Positions 26,020 through 34,324 of a stretch of 64,000 nt of DNA are shown here, one piece after another. The position numbers were made by a program, and so were the translations under genes. The notes below the pieces were generated by a model, which was not told the origin of the DNA, made no database searches, and saw only the letters and a program-made list of their open reading frames with translations. Source of the DNA: CAIYQJ01 sp963717255 (GTDB lineage Bacteria > Chloroflexota > Limnocylindria > Limnocylindrales > CSP1-4). Within the stretch, counting starts at the first letter, position 1; each line of letters opens with the position of its first letter. The stretch is taken from positions 73,345 through 137,344 of the forward strand of contig CAVQVT010000014.1 of the NCBI GenBank assembly GCA_963717255.1, written 5' to 3'.

Positions 26020-26961
26020 TCAGGCGCGCCCGACGAGCATCTCCCCCATCTCGGCGATCATCGCGAGGTCGGTCGGGATGAAGTCCTGGAGGACGATCCG
26101 CTCCGCGCCGGCGTCGGCGTAGCGGCGCACCATCGCACGCGCCTCGTCGGGCGTCCCGATCACCCAGCGCTCGCGGCGTGCGTCGAGCCAGTCGGCTGCG
26201 TCGGCCGTGCCGACCGCGCGCGCGACGGTCGCGAGTCGCTCGTCCACGGCCGCCGCGTCGCGCCCCACGATGACGCCGGCCATGACCGACCGGTGGAGCG
26301 TGGCCGGGTCGCGTCCCGTGGCGATGCAGGCGTCGTCGAGCCGCGCGAACTTCTCCCGCGCCGTCTCCGGCGGGGCGCCGCTCAGGTTGAACTCGTCCGC
26401 CCAACGCGCCGCGATCCGGAACCCGCGGGGCGTCCCGTCGCCGCCGACGACGATCGGCACCATCGGAGACGGCTTCGGCCGGAAGCGGGCGTCGTCCACG
26501 CGGTATGCGGTGCCCCCGAAGGTCCAGCCGTCGGGCCCCTCCAGCAGGCCGCGGACGATCGCCAGCTGCTCCTCGAGGAGGTCCGCGCGCCGCTCGATCG
26601 GCGGGAACTCGAACCCATGGCGCCGGTGCTCGTCCTCGTGCCAGCCCGCGCCCATCCCGAGCTCGAGGCGACCGCCGCTCATCTCCTGGACGGTCGAGGC
26701 CAGCTTCGCGAGGTTGCCGGGGTGGCGGAAGGTGACGGGCGAGACCAGGACACCGAGCCGGATGCGGTCGGTCTCGCGCGCGAGGCCGGCGAGGACCGCC
26801 CAAGCGTCGGTCGTGGGGCCATCGCTGCCGCCGGGGAAGCTCTCGTAGTGGTCCGACCGGAGGAAGGTCTCGAAACCGGCCGCCTCCGCATGAAGGGCGA
26901 TCGCGAGCTGGTCGGCGTAGGAGAGCCCCATCTGGGGCTCGGTCATGAGGGCGAAGCGCAT
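26020..26961 (-). CDS. LLM-class F420-dependent oxidoreductase (second copy)
   Basis: A 313-residue luciferase-like TIM barrel beginning M-R-F-A-L-M-T-E-P-Q. It has A-E-A-A-G-F-E-T-F-L-R-S-D-H-Y, G-V-L-V-S-P-V-T-F-R-H-P and G-G-R-L-E-L-G-M-G-A-G-W-H-E-D-E. P-I-V-V-G-G-D-G and A-D-E-F-N-L are also present. It is related to the copy at 24068 but not closely, so the pair is not a recent duplication. It starts at the ATG at 26961, behind AGGAGGA. A longer in-frame N-terminus is possible but is low-complexity. Probably F420-linked; substrate unknown. Confidence 0.85.
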   Translation of the reverse strand: MRFALMTEPQMGLSYADQLAIALHAEAAGFETFLRSDHYESFPGGSDGPTTDAWAVLAGLARETDRIRLGVLVSPVTFRHPGNLAKLASTVQEMSGGRLELGMGAGWHEDEHRRHGFEFPPIERRADLLEEQLAIVRGLLEGPDGWTFGGTAYRVDDARFRPKPSPMVPIVVGGDGTPRGFRIAARWADEFNLSGAPPETAREKFARLDDACIATGRDPATLHRSVMAGVIVGRDAAAVDERLATVARAVGTADAADWLDARRERWVIGTPDEARAMVRRYADAGAERIVLQDFIPTDLAMIAEMGEMLVGRA

Positions 26962-27078
26962 CGGATCCTCCTGGGGTCGGACGGCGTCCGCACGGTACAC
27001 CCGCGACGCCCGCCGGGCGGGCGGGGCGGCGGGCGGGCAGACGCGGGGCGCGGGAGCCGGGGTCACGGGAGCCGATAC

Positions 27079-27121
27079 TTCAGGTTGACTCAATCATTCA
27101 GGTCGCCTATCCTTCCCGCCC
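27079..27121 (+). promoter_or_regulatory. Sigma-70-type promoter with overlapping possible MarR operator
   Basis: TTGACT at 27085-27090 and TATCCT at 27108-27113 are 17 bp apart, the best -35/-10 pair in the window. The -10 ends 8 nt before the GTG, so the mRNA should be leaderless. TTGACTCAA (27085-27093) is an inverted repeat over the -35. TTCAGGT occurs twice in the same direction, 19 bp apart (starting 27079 and 27098). Either could be the binding site of the MarR protein encoded just downstream. Confidence 0.6.
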
Positions 27122-27673
27122 GTGACCCACCCTGCACCGCCGCCCGTGCCCGCCGCGAGACGCAAGGCGCCCGCGCCGGCAGCCGCCGCCTCCGCGACGG
27201 ACGCGGCGCTGCGCGCCGACCTCGGCGACCGCCTCGCCCGTGCGCTCGCGCGCCGGCGGGGCGAGTACGTGACCGGCCTCGTACGTGACGGCGTGAGCGC
27301 GGCCCAGATGAGCGTCCTGCTGCGGCTCAGGTATCTCGGCGACGTGTCGATCACGGGGCTGGCGGACCTCCTGGGGCTGGGCCTCCCGAACGTCACCGGG
27401 CTGGTGGACCGGCTGGAGGAGCGCGGCCTGGTCGAGCGCCGGCGCGACCCCGCCGACCGGCGGGTCGTGCGCGTCCACCTGACGGCGGCCGGCGGCCGTA
27501 TCCCGGACGGGATGGAGGGCCTGCAGCGCGACGTCCTCGGACGCGTCCTGCAGGCGATGGACCGCGAGACGCTCGTGCGATGCCTCGCCGTCCTCGACGA
27601 GGTCGAGAAGGAGGCCGGCCCCGCGCCATCCGATCCACGATGCGCCGGTCGCGTCCGGCGTGAGAGTGCCTGA
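27122..27673 (+). CDS. MarR-family transcriptional regulator
   Basis: A 183-residue protein with a roughly 35-residue Ala/Pro-rich extension, then a MarR winged helix. The order is L-V-R-D-G-V-S-A-A-Q-M-S-V-L-L-R-L, I-T-G-L-A-D-L-L-G-L-G-L-P-N-V-T-G-L-V-D-R-L-E-E-R-G-L-V, and the wing R-R-R-D-P-A-D-R-R-V-V-R-V. The D-x-R-x3-V-x-L signature is intact. It probably represses its own operon and the efflux pump that starts 7 bp after its stop. The GTG start is set by the promoter, whose -10 lies 8 nt upstream. Confidence 0.88.
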   Translation: MTHPAPPPVPAARRKAPAPAAAASATDAALRADLGDRLARALARRRGEYVTGLVRDGVSAAQMSVLLRLRYLGDVSITGLADLLGLGLPNVTGLVDRLEERGLVERRRDPADRRVVRVHLTAAGGRIPDGMEGLQRDVLGRVLQAMDRETLVRCLAVLDEVEKEAGPAPSDPRCAGRVRRESA

Positions 27674-27680
27674 GGAGAGC

Positions 27681-29460
27681 ATGGAAGCGACACCCGTCCC
27701 GGAGACCGGCGCGCCCGGCGGCTACAGCGGCCACGGCTGGCGGCCGGCCATCGAGGTCTCGCACCGCGCGCGGATGGAGATCCTCGGCGCCGTCCTCCTC
27801 GCGCTCCTCCTCGGCGCGCTCGACCAGACGATCGTCGGGACGGCGCTGCCGACCATCGTCACCGACCTGCGCGGCAACGACCTCTACACCTGGGTCGTGA
27901 CGATCTACCTCCTCACGAGCACGATCTCGGTCCCGTTCTACGGGAAGCTCTCCGACCTGTACGGGCGGAAGCCGCTCCTGATCATCGGGATCGTCATCTT
28001 CCTCATCGGATCGGCGCTCTCGGGCCTCTCGCAGACGATGGAGCAGCTGATCCTCTTCCGCGGCATCCAGGGCCTCGGCGCCGGTGCGCTCTTCCCGATC
28101 AGCCTCGCGATCATCGGCGACCTGTTCAGCCCGCAGGAACGCGGCAAGTACCAGGGACTCTTCGGCGCCGTCTTCGGCGTCTCGGCGCTCGTCGGTCCCG
28201 CCCTCGGCGGGTTCATCACCGACACGTGGAGCTGGCACTGGGTCTTCTACGTGAACATCCCGGTCGGCATGGTCTCGCTCTACTTCATCGTCCGGCTGCT
28301 CCCCACGGTGAAGCGGGCGGACGCCACGCGGACGTTCGACCTCCTGGGCGCATCGGTCTTCGTCGTCGCGATGGTGCCGTTCCTCGTGGGCCTGACGAAC
28401 GCGCAGAGCGGCGAGTGGACGGACCCGACGGTCGGCGGGTTCATCATCTTCGGCCTGGCCGCGTTCCTCGTGTTCCTCGTCATCGAGTGGAAGGCGAAGG
28501 AGCCGATCGTCCCGCTCGACCTCTGGCGCGGACGGACGTACGCAGGCTCGATCGTCGCGACGTTCTTCGCGGCGTTCGGCTTCTTCGCCGCGACCGTCTT
28601 CCTGCCGCGCTTCTACCAGGTGGTCCTCGGCGAGAGCGCGACGATGAGCGGCTACGAGCTGTTCCCACTCCTGATCGGCGTCATCGGGTCGAGCATCCTG
28701 TCGGGGCAGATCGTGGCGCGGACGGGGAAGTACAAGCTCCTCATCACGGTCTCGGTCGCGCTCATCGTCGTCGGCTCGTACCTGCTCACGAACATGACGT
28801 CCACGACCGACCCGTGGGTCATCCGTGCCTGGATGTTCGTCCTCGGCGTGGGCATCGGCCCGACCCTCGCGGTCTTCACGATCATCGTCCAGATCGCGGT
28901 CCCGTTCTCCAAGCTCGGCGTCGCGACATCCAACCTGACGTTCTTCCGGCAGATCGGCGGCGTCGTGGGCCTCTCGATCGCGGGCACCGTCTTCGGGACC
29001 ATCCTCCGGGACCAATCCCCGTCCAGCTGGCGGCCGAGGGTGTCCCGGCGCAGGTCGTGGGTCTCTTCCAGGGCGGCGCATTCGACCCGAACAACCTCGT
29101 GGGGGTCGGCGGCGACCTGGGCAAGACCATCCTTGGGACCGTCCCGTACAAGCTCCGGCCAGACGTGAAGCCGCTGATCCCGGACATCGTGAACGCCATC
29201 TACGCGGCGATCACGCTCGCGATCGCGAACGTCTTCTGGCTCGGGGTGATCGGCGGCGTGGCCGCGTTCGTCGCCGTCCTGTTCATCCGGGAGCTGCCGC
29301 TGCGGACCGCGACGCGACTGCCGATGAAGACGAAGGAGGGGGCGACGGCCCCCGCTCCTGGGACGGTCGAGGGCGCTCCGGCGGACGGCGTGCAGCCGGG
29401 TGCCGTGCCGGCGGCGCCAAGGCGCCCCCGGAGCCGGCCGAGGCGCCCGGGACGGCGTGA
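27681..29460 (+). CDS. MFS drug/proton antiporter (DHA2/EmrB-QacA type), two frame changes
   Basis: A transporter of about 590 residues with 14 predicted helices. The DHA2 signature L-L-G-A-L-D-Q-T-I-V-G-T-A-L-P-T-I lies in helix 1 and G-K-L-S-D-L-Y-G-R-K-P in the 2-3 loop. R-G-I-Q-G-L-G-A-G-A-L and motif C (G-P-A-L-G-G) follow. The frame breaks near 29015 (after F-G-T-I-L-R-D-Q; continuation I-P-V-Q-L-A-A-E-G-V). It breaks again near 29418, after which the tail A-P-P-E-P-A-E-A-P-G-T-A ends at the 29460 stop. Both steps equal one missing base. The ATG follows GAGGAG, and the stop of marR is 7 bp upstream, so efflux under MarR control is likely. The substrate is unknown. Confidence 0.8.
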
Positions 29461-29464
29461 TCCC

Positions 29465-29962
29465 GTGACGACCCGCATCGCACTCATCCCCGACGGGCTC
29501 GCCGCGCACGGCACGACTGGTGCGCCCCATCGCCCGATGCTCCCCCTCGCCGCCCTGCCCGCGGGCACGATGCGCAGGGTGTCGATCGGCGACCTGGACA
29601 TCCTGCTCGCGCATACGAGCGAGGGCATCGTGGCGACGGACGACCGGTGCCCGCACATGTCGGCGCCGCTGTCGCTCGGCGCGCTCGACGGCTGCTCGCT
29701 GGCGTGCCCGCTCCATCGCGGGGTGTTCGACCTCGCGACGGGTGACACCCTCCAGCCGCCGACGACGGGCGGGCTCGACGCCGACGGCGTGATCCATCCG
29801 ACTGGGCCCCGGCCGGCTCAGAGCCGAAGCCCGACCCGCCCGGCCCGAAGGCCGAGGCGCGGAAGCTGACGCGGACGCGCCGGATCCGCTTCTACCCGGT
29901 GCGGATACGGGGGGGCGGTCGAGGTCGCGCTGCCGCGCGAGGTGGTGGGCCCGATCGAGTAG
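29465..29962 (+). CDS. Rieske [2Fe-2S] ferredoxin-type protein, two frame changes
   Basis: A small Rieske protein of about 165 residues. The cluster ligands are C-P-H in D-D-R-C-P-H-M and C-P-L-H in L-A-C-P-L-H-R-G-V-F-D, so C-x-H-x16-C-x2-H is intact. It starts at a GTG 4 bp after the MFS stop. The C-terminal beta strands need two frame corrections. One is near 29805; the other is at the G7 run near 29911. The corrected tail then reads A-V-E-V-A-L-P-R-E-V-V-G-P-I-E with a stop at 29962. It may supply electrons to an oxygenase, but no oxygenase is adjacent, and the link to the efflux gene is by position only. Confidence 0.72.
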
Positions 29963-30163
29963 TCACGCCGGCCGCCGGGGCCGGGGGGCGGCAGCGTCGC
30001 CGGCCGGCGCGCCCCGTCGCGGCGAGGCCCTCCGGCCCCGCGCGTTGCGGCTGGGATAAGGAGCCTGAATCTTCAGGGAACGTTCAGGGAGTGGACCGAT
30101 GGTGTGCGACGTCCGGACCTGGCCTCACGGGTCCGGCCACGACCAGAGGAGACGACGTCCCTG

Positions 30164-31597
30164 ATGGACCCCGAGACGCAGAAGCCCATCGTGTGGGAGG
30201 CGGAGGCGCCGGCGCCAGCGCCCGAACCCGCCCCCGCGATCCCGACCGAGACCGCCGCCCCCACGCCCGCCCCGGACCAGGTCGCCCCGGCCCCGGCCCT
30301 CCCCCCGCTGCCGCGACCTCGCCTCGCCGTCGCGGTCTGGTGGCCGTCGCAGCGATCGCCGTCAGCGCGGCGGTCATCGGCGCCGGCGGCACCGTCGGCG
30401 CGCTTGCGGCGGCGGGCATGCTCGACCAGAGGACGGTCGCCGTCATCGCGGAGACGCCGGCCCAGGCCGCGAGCCTTGTCACCCCGCAGGCCGAATCCGC
30501 GCAGCAGTCGCCGACCGCCGCGTTCACCGGCGTGAATGACACGGTGATCGCCGCCGCGGGCCGCATCAGCCCCGCCGTGGTGACGATCATCTCGTCCACC
30601 ACGACGGGTAAGACCGGGTCCGGGCGAGCTCCAGGATCCCTTCGGCCAGGGCAACGGCACCGACCCGTTCGGCCAGAACAACGGCCAGGGCCAGGGGGAC
30701 GGCGGCAGCAGCCAGTCTCCCTACGGCCTGCCCGCCGACCAGTCCCCCGTCGGCGTCGGCTCCGGCTTCATCTTCGATGCGAACGGCTGGATCCTCACGA
30801 ACCACCACGTCGTCGACGGTGCGACCAACCTGACGGTCCAGCTGGCGGACGGACATTCGTTCCCGGCCACGGTCTACGGCACCGACACCCTCACGGACCT
30901 CGCGATCGTGAAGATCGACGCGACCGGCCTCCCCGTGGCGAACCTGGGCGACTTGTCCGCCCTGCGGGTCGGCCAGCTGGCCATCGCGGTCGGCGACCCG
31001 CTCGGCGAGTACCCGGGCACCGTCACGACCGGCGTCGTCTCCGGCCTCGGCCGCTCGATCCAGGACGCGAGCATCGACCTCGACAACCTCATCCAGACGG
31101 ATGCGGCCATCAACCCGGGCAACAGCGGCGGCCCGCTCGTGGACGAGACCGGCGCCGTCATCGGCATCGACACGGCGATCGCCGGGTCGGCCCAGGGCAT
31201 CGGCTTCGCGATCCCCGTCAACCTCGCGAAGCCCCTCATGCAGCAGGCGCTCGCCGGCCAGCAGCTGAGCCGCCCGTGGCTCGGGGTCCGCTACCAGCCG
31301 CTCGACACAGGCGTCGCGACCCGGAACGACCTCTCGGTCACGTCGGGCGCCTGGATCACGTCCGGCGGGAACGGCTCGGCGGTCGAGTCCGGCAGCCCGG
31401 CGGAGAAGGCCGGCCTGAAGGAAGGCGACATCATCACCGCGGTGAACGGCACGAGGATCGACACGAGCCACCCTCTCATCGAGCTCATCGCCTCGAACGC
31501 CCCCGGCGAGACGATCACCCTCTCCGTCCGCCGCGGCAGCGCCGACGCGGACATCCAGGTCACCCTCACGACGAGGTCGCCGAACACGAACGGCTGA
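30164..31597 (+). CDS. HtrA/DegP-type S1C serine protease, membrane-anchored, two frame changes
   Basis: A protein of about 477 residues. A Pro/Ala/Glu-rich cytoplasmic N-terminus (M-D-P-E-T-Q-K-P-I-V-W-E) precedes one transmembrane helix (V-A-A-I-A-V-S-A-A-V-I-G-A-G-G). The trypsin-like domain has His in L-T-N-H-H-V-V-D-G, Asp in L-T-D-L-A-I-V-K-I-D and Ser in N-P-G-N-S-G-G-P-L. A C-terminal PDZ follows (S-P-A-E-K-A-G-L-K-E-G-D-I-I-T-A-V-N-G). A Gly/Gln/Asn-rich linker (G-Q-G-N-G-T-D-P-F-G-Q) leads into the protease domain. Frame breaks occur near 30335 and 30620; the catalytic part is in one frame. It is expected to degrade misfolded proteins outside the membrane. AGAGGAG lies about 17 nt before the ATG. 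Confidence 0.8.
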
Positions 31598-31639
31598 CCC
31601 AGGCAGGCGGACCCCACCCGCCCCGCACGACCCCCTCGA

Positions 31640-31666
31640 CGGCCCCGGGCGATCGCCCCGGGGCCG
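31640..31666 (+). terminator. GC hairpin after the htrA-like gene
   Basis: A 12-bp stem, CGGCCCCGGGCG with CGCCCCGGGGCCG (one bulged base), around an AT loop, 43 bp after the htrA stop. The rest of the 339-bp gap (31598-31936) holds only GC-rich sequence with no gene seen. Confidence 0.6.
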
Positions 31667-31936
31667 TTCGGCGTCTCCGGGGCGGCCGGGGTGCGGGGGG
31701 CGGCCGGCCGGGCCGCAGGTCGAGCGGTCCGCTGCGCCATCCATCACCGCGGGGACTCCGGACGGGGGTGCGCCGTCCTCGACCTGCCCGCGCACGCTCA
31801 CGGACGAACGGCCGAGTCACCGGAACCGTCGCCGGGGTGATGCGCGGCGCGAGGGCGAGCATCCCGCAGTCCTCGGGATGATGGCGGCGCGCGGGCGAGC
31901 CCCCTCAGAGGCGCATCGCCGATCCGTCGGCTCCTC

Positions 31937-32758
31937 TCAGCGGCCGATGCCGCCCGGGTCCTCGAAGGGCGTGGCCTCCGCGAGCGCGTGCCGTCGGCGG
32001 GAGTACTCGGCGAGGATCGCCGACGCTTCGGCCACCTCGTCGGTCACGTGGAAGAGGTCGAGGTCGTCAGCGCCGATCGCGCCCGAAGGGACGAGGGTGG
32101 AGCGCGCCCAGTCGAAGAGCCCGTCCCAGTACTCGTGCCCGATGAGCACGATCGGGAAGTGCTCGATCCTCTTCGTCTGGACCAGCGTGAGCGACTCGAA
32201 CAGCTCGTCGAGCGTCCCGTAGCCGCCGGGGAAGATCGCGAACCCGTCCGCGTACTTCACGAACATCGTCTTGCGGACGAAGAAGTAGCGGAACTCGATC
32301 GAGAGGTCCAGGTACGCGTTCGGTGACTGCTCGTGCGGCAGCTCGATGTTCAGCCCGACCGACAGCCCGCCCGCCTCCTGGCACCCGCGGTTGGCCGCCT
32401 CCATCACGCCCGGCCCGCCGCCGGTGATGACCGCGAGGCCCTCCCGCGCGAGGAGACGGCCGAGCTCGCGGGCCTTCTCGTACGCCTCCGTCTCCTCGCC
32501 GAACCGCGCGGAGCCGAAGACCGTGATGGCCGGCCCCACGACCGCCAGGTCGTCGATCCCGTCCACGAACTCGCCGAGGATCCGCAGGACCCGCCACGGG
32601 TCGCTGTCGAGGAAGGCCGGCCGCGGCGGCCGGCGGAGCAGCCGCTCGTCGGCCGTGGCGCCGCCCTCGTGGAGACGCGCCAGCTGGACGCCGCGCCCGC
32701 GGAGGACGACGCGCCCTGATCGCCGGTGCTCCGAGATCGGCTCGCCGGTGTCCGTCAT
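31937..32758 (-). CDS. LOG-family (TIGR00730) Rossmann-fold protein
   Basis: A 273-residue protein with the lysine-decarboxylase-like motif P-G-G-Y-G-T-L-D-E preceded by Y-A-D-G-F-A-I-F. The nucleotide loop is G-G-G-P-G-V-M-E-A-A-N-R-G. I-T-V-F-G-S-A-R and R-Y-F-F-V-R-K-T-M-F-V-K are also conserved. The family includes cytokinin riboside 5'-monophosphate phosphoribohydrolases and other nucleotide 5'-monophosphate nucleosidases. It carries about 60 extra N-terminal residues (E-H-R-R-S-G-R-V-V-L-R-G-R-G), as in the longer LOG subgroup. The bacterial role is probably nucleotide salvage or turnover. Confidence 0.88.
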   Translation of the reverse strand: MTDTGEPISEHRRSGRVVLRGRGVQLARLHEGGATADERLLRRPPRPAFLDSDPWRVLRILGEFVDGIDDLAVVGPAITVFGSARFGEETEAYEKARELGRLLAREGLAVITGGGPGVMEAANRGCQEAGGLSVGLNIELPHEQSPNAYLDLSIEFRYFFVRKTMFVKYADGFAIFPGGYGTLDELFESLTLVQTKRIEHFPIVLIGHEYWDGLFDWARSTLVPSGAIGADDLDLFHVTDEVAEASAILAEYSRRRHALAEATPFEDPGGIGR

Positions 32759-32776
32759 CGCGTCACCCCCGCCCGG

Positions 32777-33208
32777 TCATGTCTTCGTGCCCGGCGCGCG
32801 CGCGCCGGGTCCGGCGCCGATCACGGCCACGGGAGGGGCGCCCGCGGCGACCCACGCCGTCCACGCCGCCTCCGCCGGACCGGCCGAGACCTCCCGCCCA
32901 TCCCGGCAGAGCGGCAGCCGGAGCAGCCGCTGGTCCGCGAGGAGGCGCCCCGCCAGCTCGGCATCGTCCATCCGCAGGTACCCGAGCCCGGCGTCGCGCC
33001 AGGCCTTCCCGTCCGTGTCGGCGCACGCGGCCGCGCCCAGCCGCTCGACGAACCGCCGCAGCTCCCCCGGGGCGATCGGCCGGGCCCGCAGGTTCACGTA
33101 CGCGACGGGGACCCGTCGCTCCTTGAAGAAGCGCAGAGCGGCGCGCGTCGCCTGGGAGTCGTCGCGGCCGAAGACCTGGATGGGGGCGCGGGCGGAGGGC
33201 GCGGTCAT
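32777..33208 (-). CDS. ArsC/Spx-like thioredoxin-fold protein lacking the catalytic Cys
   Basis: A 143-residue protein. The opening I-Q-V-F-G-R-D-D-S-Q-A-T-R-A-A-L-R-F-F-K-E-R-R-V-P matches the first strand-helix of ArsC/YffB/Spx proteins. Here the usual C-x-x-C/S is replaced by G-R-D-D-S-Q. R-P-I-A-P-G-E-L-R-R-F and L-L-R-L-P-L-C-R-D-G-R-E-V (normally R-P-I/L-v-v-d) follow the fold. Without the N-terminal Cys it cannot act as a classical arsenate reductase; a regulatory or other redox-independent role is possible. TACGCT 6 nt before the ATG suggests leaderless expression. It diverges from the ACT-domain genes. Confidence 0.7.
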   Translation of the reverse strand: MTAPSARAPIQVFGRDDSQATRAALRFFKERRVPVAYVNLRARPIAPGELRRFVERLGAAACADTDGKAWRDAGLGYLRMDDAELAGRLLADQRLLRLPLCRDGREVSAGPAEAAWTAWVAAGAPPVAVIGAGPGARAPGTKT

Positions 33209-33214
33209 GACGAC

Positions 33215-33220
33215 AGCGTA
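33215..33220 (-). promoter_or_regulatory. -10-like hexamer of the ArsC/Spx-like gene
   Basis: TACGCT on the minus strand, 6 nt before the ATG at 33208. On the opposite strand TACCAT (33238-33243) may serve the ACT gene at 33291, with a 47-nt leader. Confidence 0.4.
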
Positions 33221-33290
33221 CGTCGTGCGCGGGAGCGGTACCATCCGCCGCGCAGGCATCCGCGCGACCCGCGGCCCACGGAGGCGCCCC

Positions 33291-33551
33291 ATGTCGACCT
33301 GGTTCACCGTCACGCTCGACGACCGGCCGGGATCGCTCGCGCGCGTCGCCACCGCCCTCGGAGAGCGCGGCGTGAACATCACGGGGATCGTCGGCGTCGC
33401 CGAGGACACCGACGGCGCGCTCATGCTCACCACGAACGACCCCGACCGCACGCGCGAGGCGTTCGCCGCGCTCGGCCTGGCGTTCGAGGAGCACGCGGCC
33501 GATGACGGGGCGCGGATCGCGGGGATGGCAGCGGGACTGGCCGACAGATGA
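33291..33551 (+). CDS. Single ACT-domain protein
   Basis: An 86-residue protein with one ACT domain: W-F-T-V-T-L-D-D-R-P-G-S-L-A-R-V-A-T-A-L-G-E-R-G-V-N-I-T-G-I and then A-L-M-L-T-T-N-D-P-D-R-T-R-E-A-F. The D-R-P-G-x-L ligand loop is present. ACT domains bind amino acids and related small molecules. The stop overlaps the start of the next gene in an ATGA, so both should be made together and may form a mixed complex. Confidence 0.85.
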   Translation: MSTWFTVTLDDRPGSLARVATALGERGVNITGIVGVAEDTDGALMLTTNDPDRTREAFAALGLAFEEHAADDGARIAGMAAGLADR

Positions 33552-34246
33552 CATCGCGGCGCCGCGGCGAGCGCGCTCCCGCCCCCACCGTCGCGATCCG
33601 CGTCGAGCACGCCGACCGACCGGCGCTCGTCGCCGCGATCACGGCGCGCGTCGCCGAAGCTGGTGGGACGGTCCGGACCCTCTCGACCGTCCGGCGCGTC
33701 GCGGATGGGGCGGGTGCGGATCACGTCGAGAGCGAGCTCGAGGTCGAGTCGGTCGGGGCGGACGACCTCCTCGCGGCGATCGGGGGCGTGCCCGGCGTTC
33801 TCGCGGTCCGCCCCACGCGGGCGCTCGACAAGGTGTTCGGCAAGCGCGTCATCGTGGTCGGGGGCGGCGCGCAGGTCGCGCAGGTCGCCCTCGGGGCGGT
33901 GAGCGAGGCGGACCGCCACAACCTCCGCGGCGAGCTCATCAGCGTGGACACGATCCCGCTCGTCTCGGAGGAGAAGATCGCGGCGGCGGTCCGCGCCGTC
34001 GCCGACCTGCCTCGCGCCCGCCTCCTCGTCCTCGCCGGCTCCATCATGGGCGGCGACATCAGCAAGGCCGCCGACGAGCTCCGTGCGCGCGGGATCCCCG
34101 TCATCGCGCTCAACATGGCCGGGTCGATCACCGACCACGTGGATCTCGTCGTCACCGATCCGGTCCAGGCCGGCACGATGGCGGTCATGGCGATCGCCGA
34201 CACGGCGTCGTTCGACCTCGCGCGGCAGCGCGGCAAGCGGTACTGA
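33548..34246 (+). CDS. ACT-DUF5612 protein
   Basis: A 232-residue protein. An N-terminal ACT domain (V-A-I-R-V-E-H-A-D-R-P-A-L-V-A-A-I) occupies about 15-90. The DUF5612 region begins V-F-G-K-R-V-I-V-V-G-G-G-A-Q-V-A-Q-V-A and continues E-A-D-R-H-N-L-R-G-E-L-I-S-V-D-T-I-P-L-V. I-P-V-I-A-L-N-M-A-G-S-I-T-D-H-V-D-L-V is the last block. The Gly-rich G-G-G-A-Q-V-A suggests a nucleotide-binding fold. DUF5612 is best known from methanogens, with scattered bacterial members, and has no assigned function. It is translationally coupled to the ACT-only gene. Confidence 0.8.
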   Translation: MTSRRRGERAPAPTVAIRVEHADRPALVAAITARVAEAGGTVRTLSTVRRVADGAGADHVESELEVESVGADDLLAAIGGVPGVLAVRPTRALDKVFGKRVIVVGGGAQVAQVALGAVSEADRHNLRGELISVDTIPLVSEEKIAAAVRAVADLPRARLLVLAGSIMGGDISKAADELRARGIPVIALNMAGSITDHVDLVVTDPVQAGTMAVMAIADTASFDLARQRGKRY

Positions 34247-34324
34247 CAGGAGCCACTCACCGAGGGCGACGCAGGAAGCACCGGCGCGGGACCGAACCGC
34301 CCGCGGGATCGCGAGGGAGACGCG

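Noticed and set aside
24068..26961. The two LLM oxidoreductases and the acyltransferase as a biosynthetic gene cluster
   Set aside because: They lie on different strands with separate promoters, and there are no core biosynthetic enzymes.
25126..31597. Frame-broken genes as a degenerate mobile island
   Set aside because: There is no transposase, integrase, direct-repeat boundary or composition change, and motifs are intact. Sequence indels explain the breaks better.
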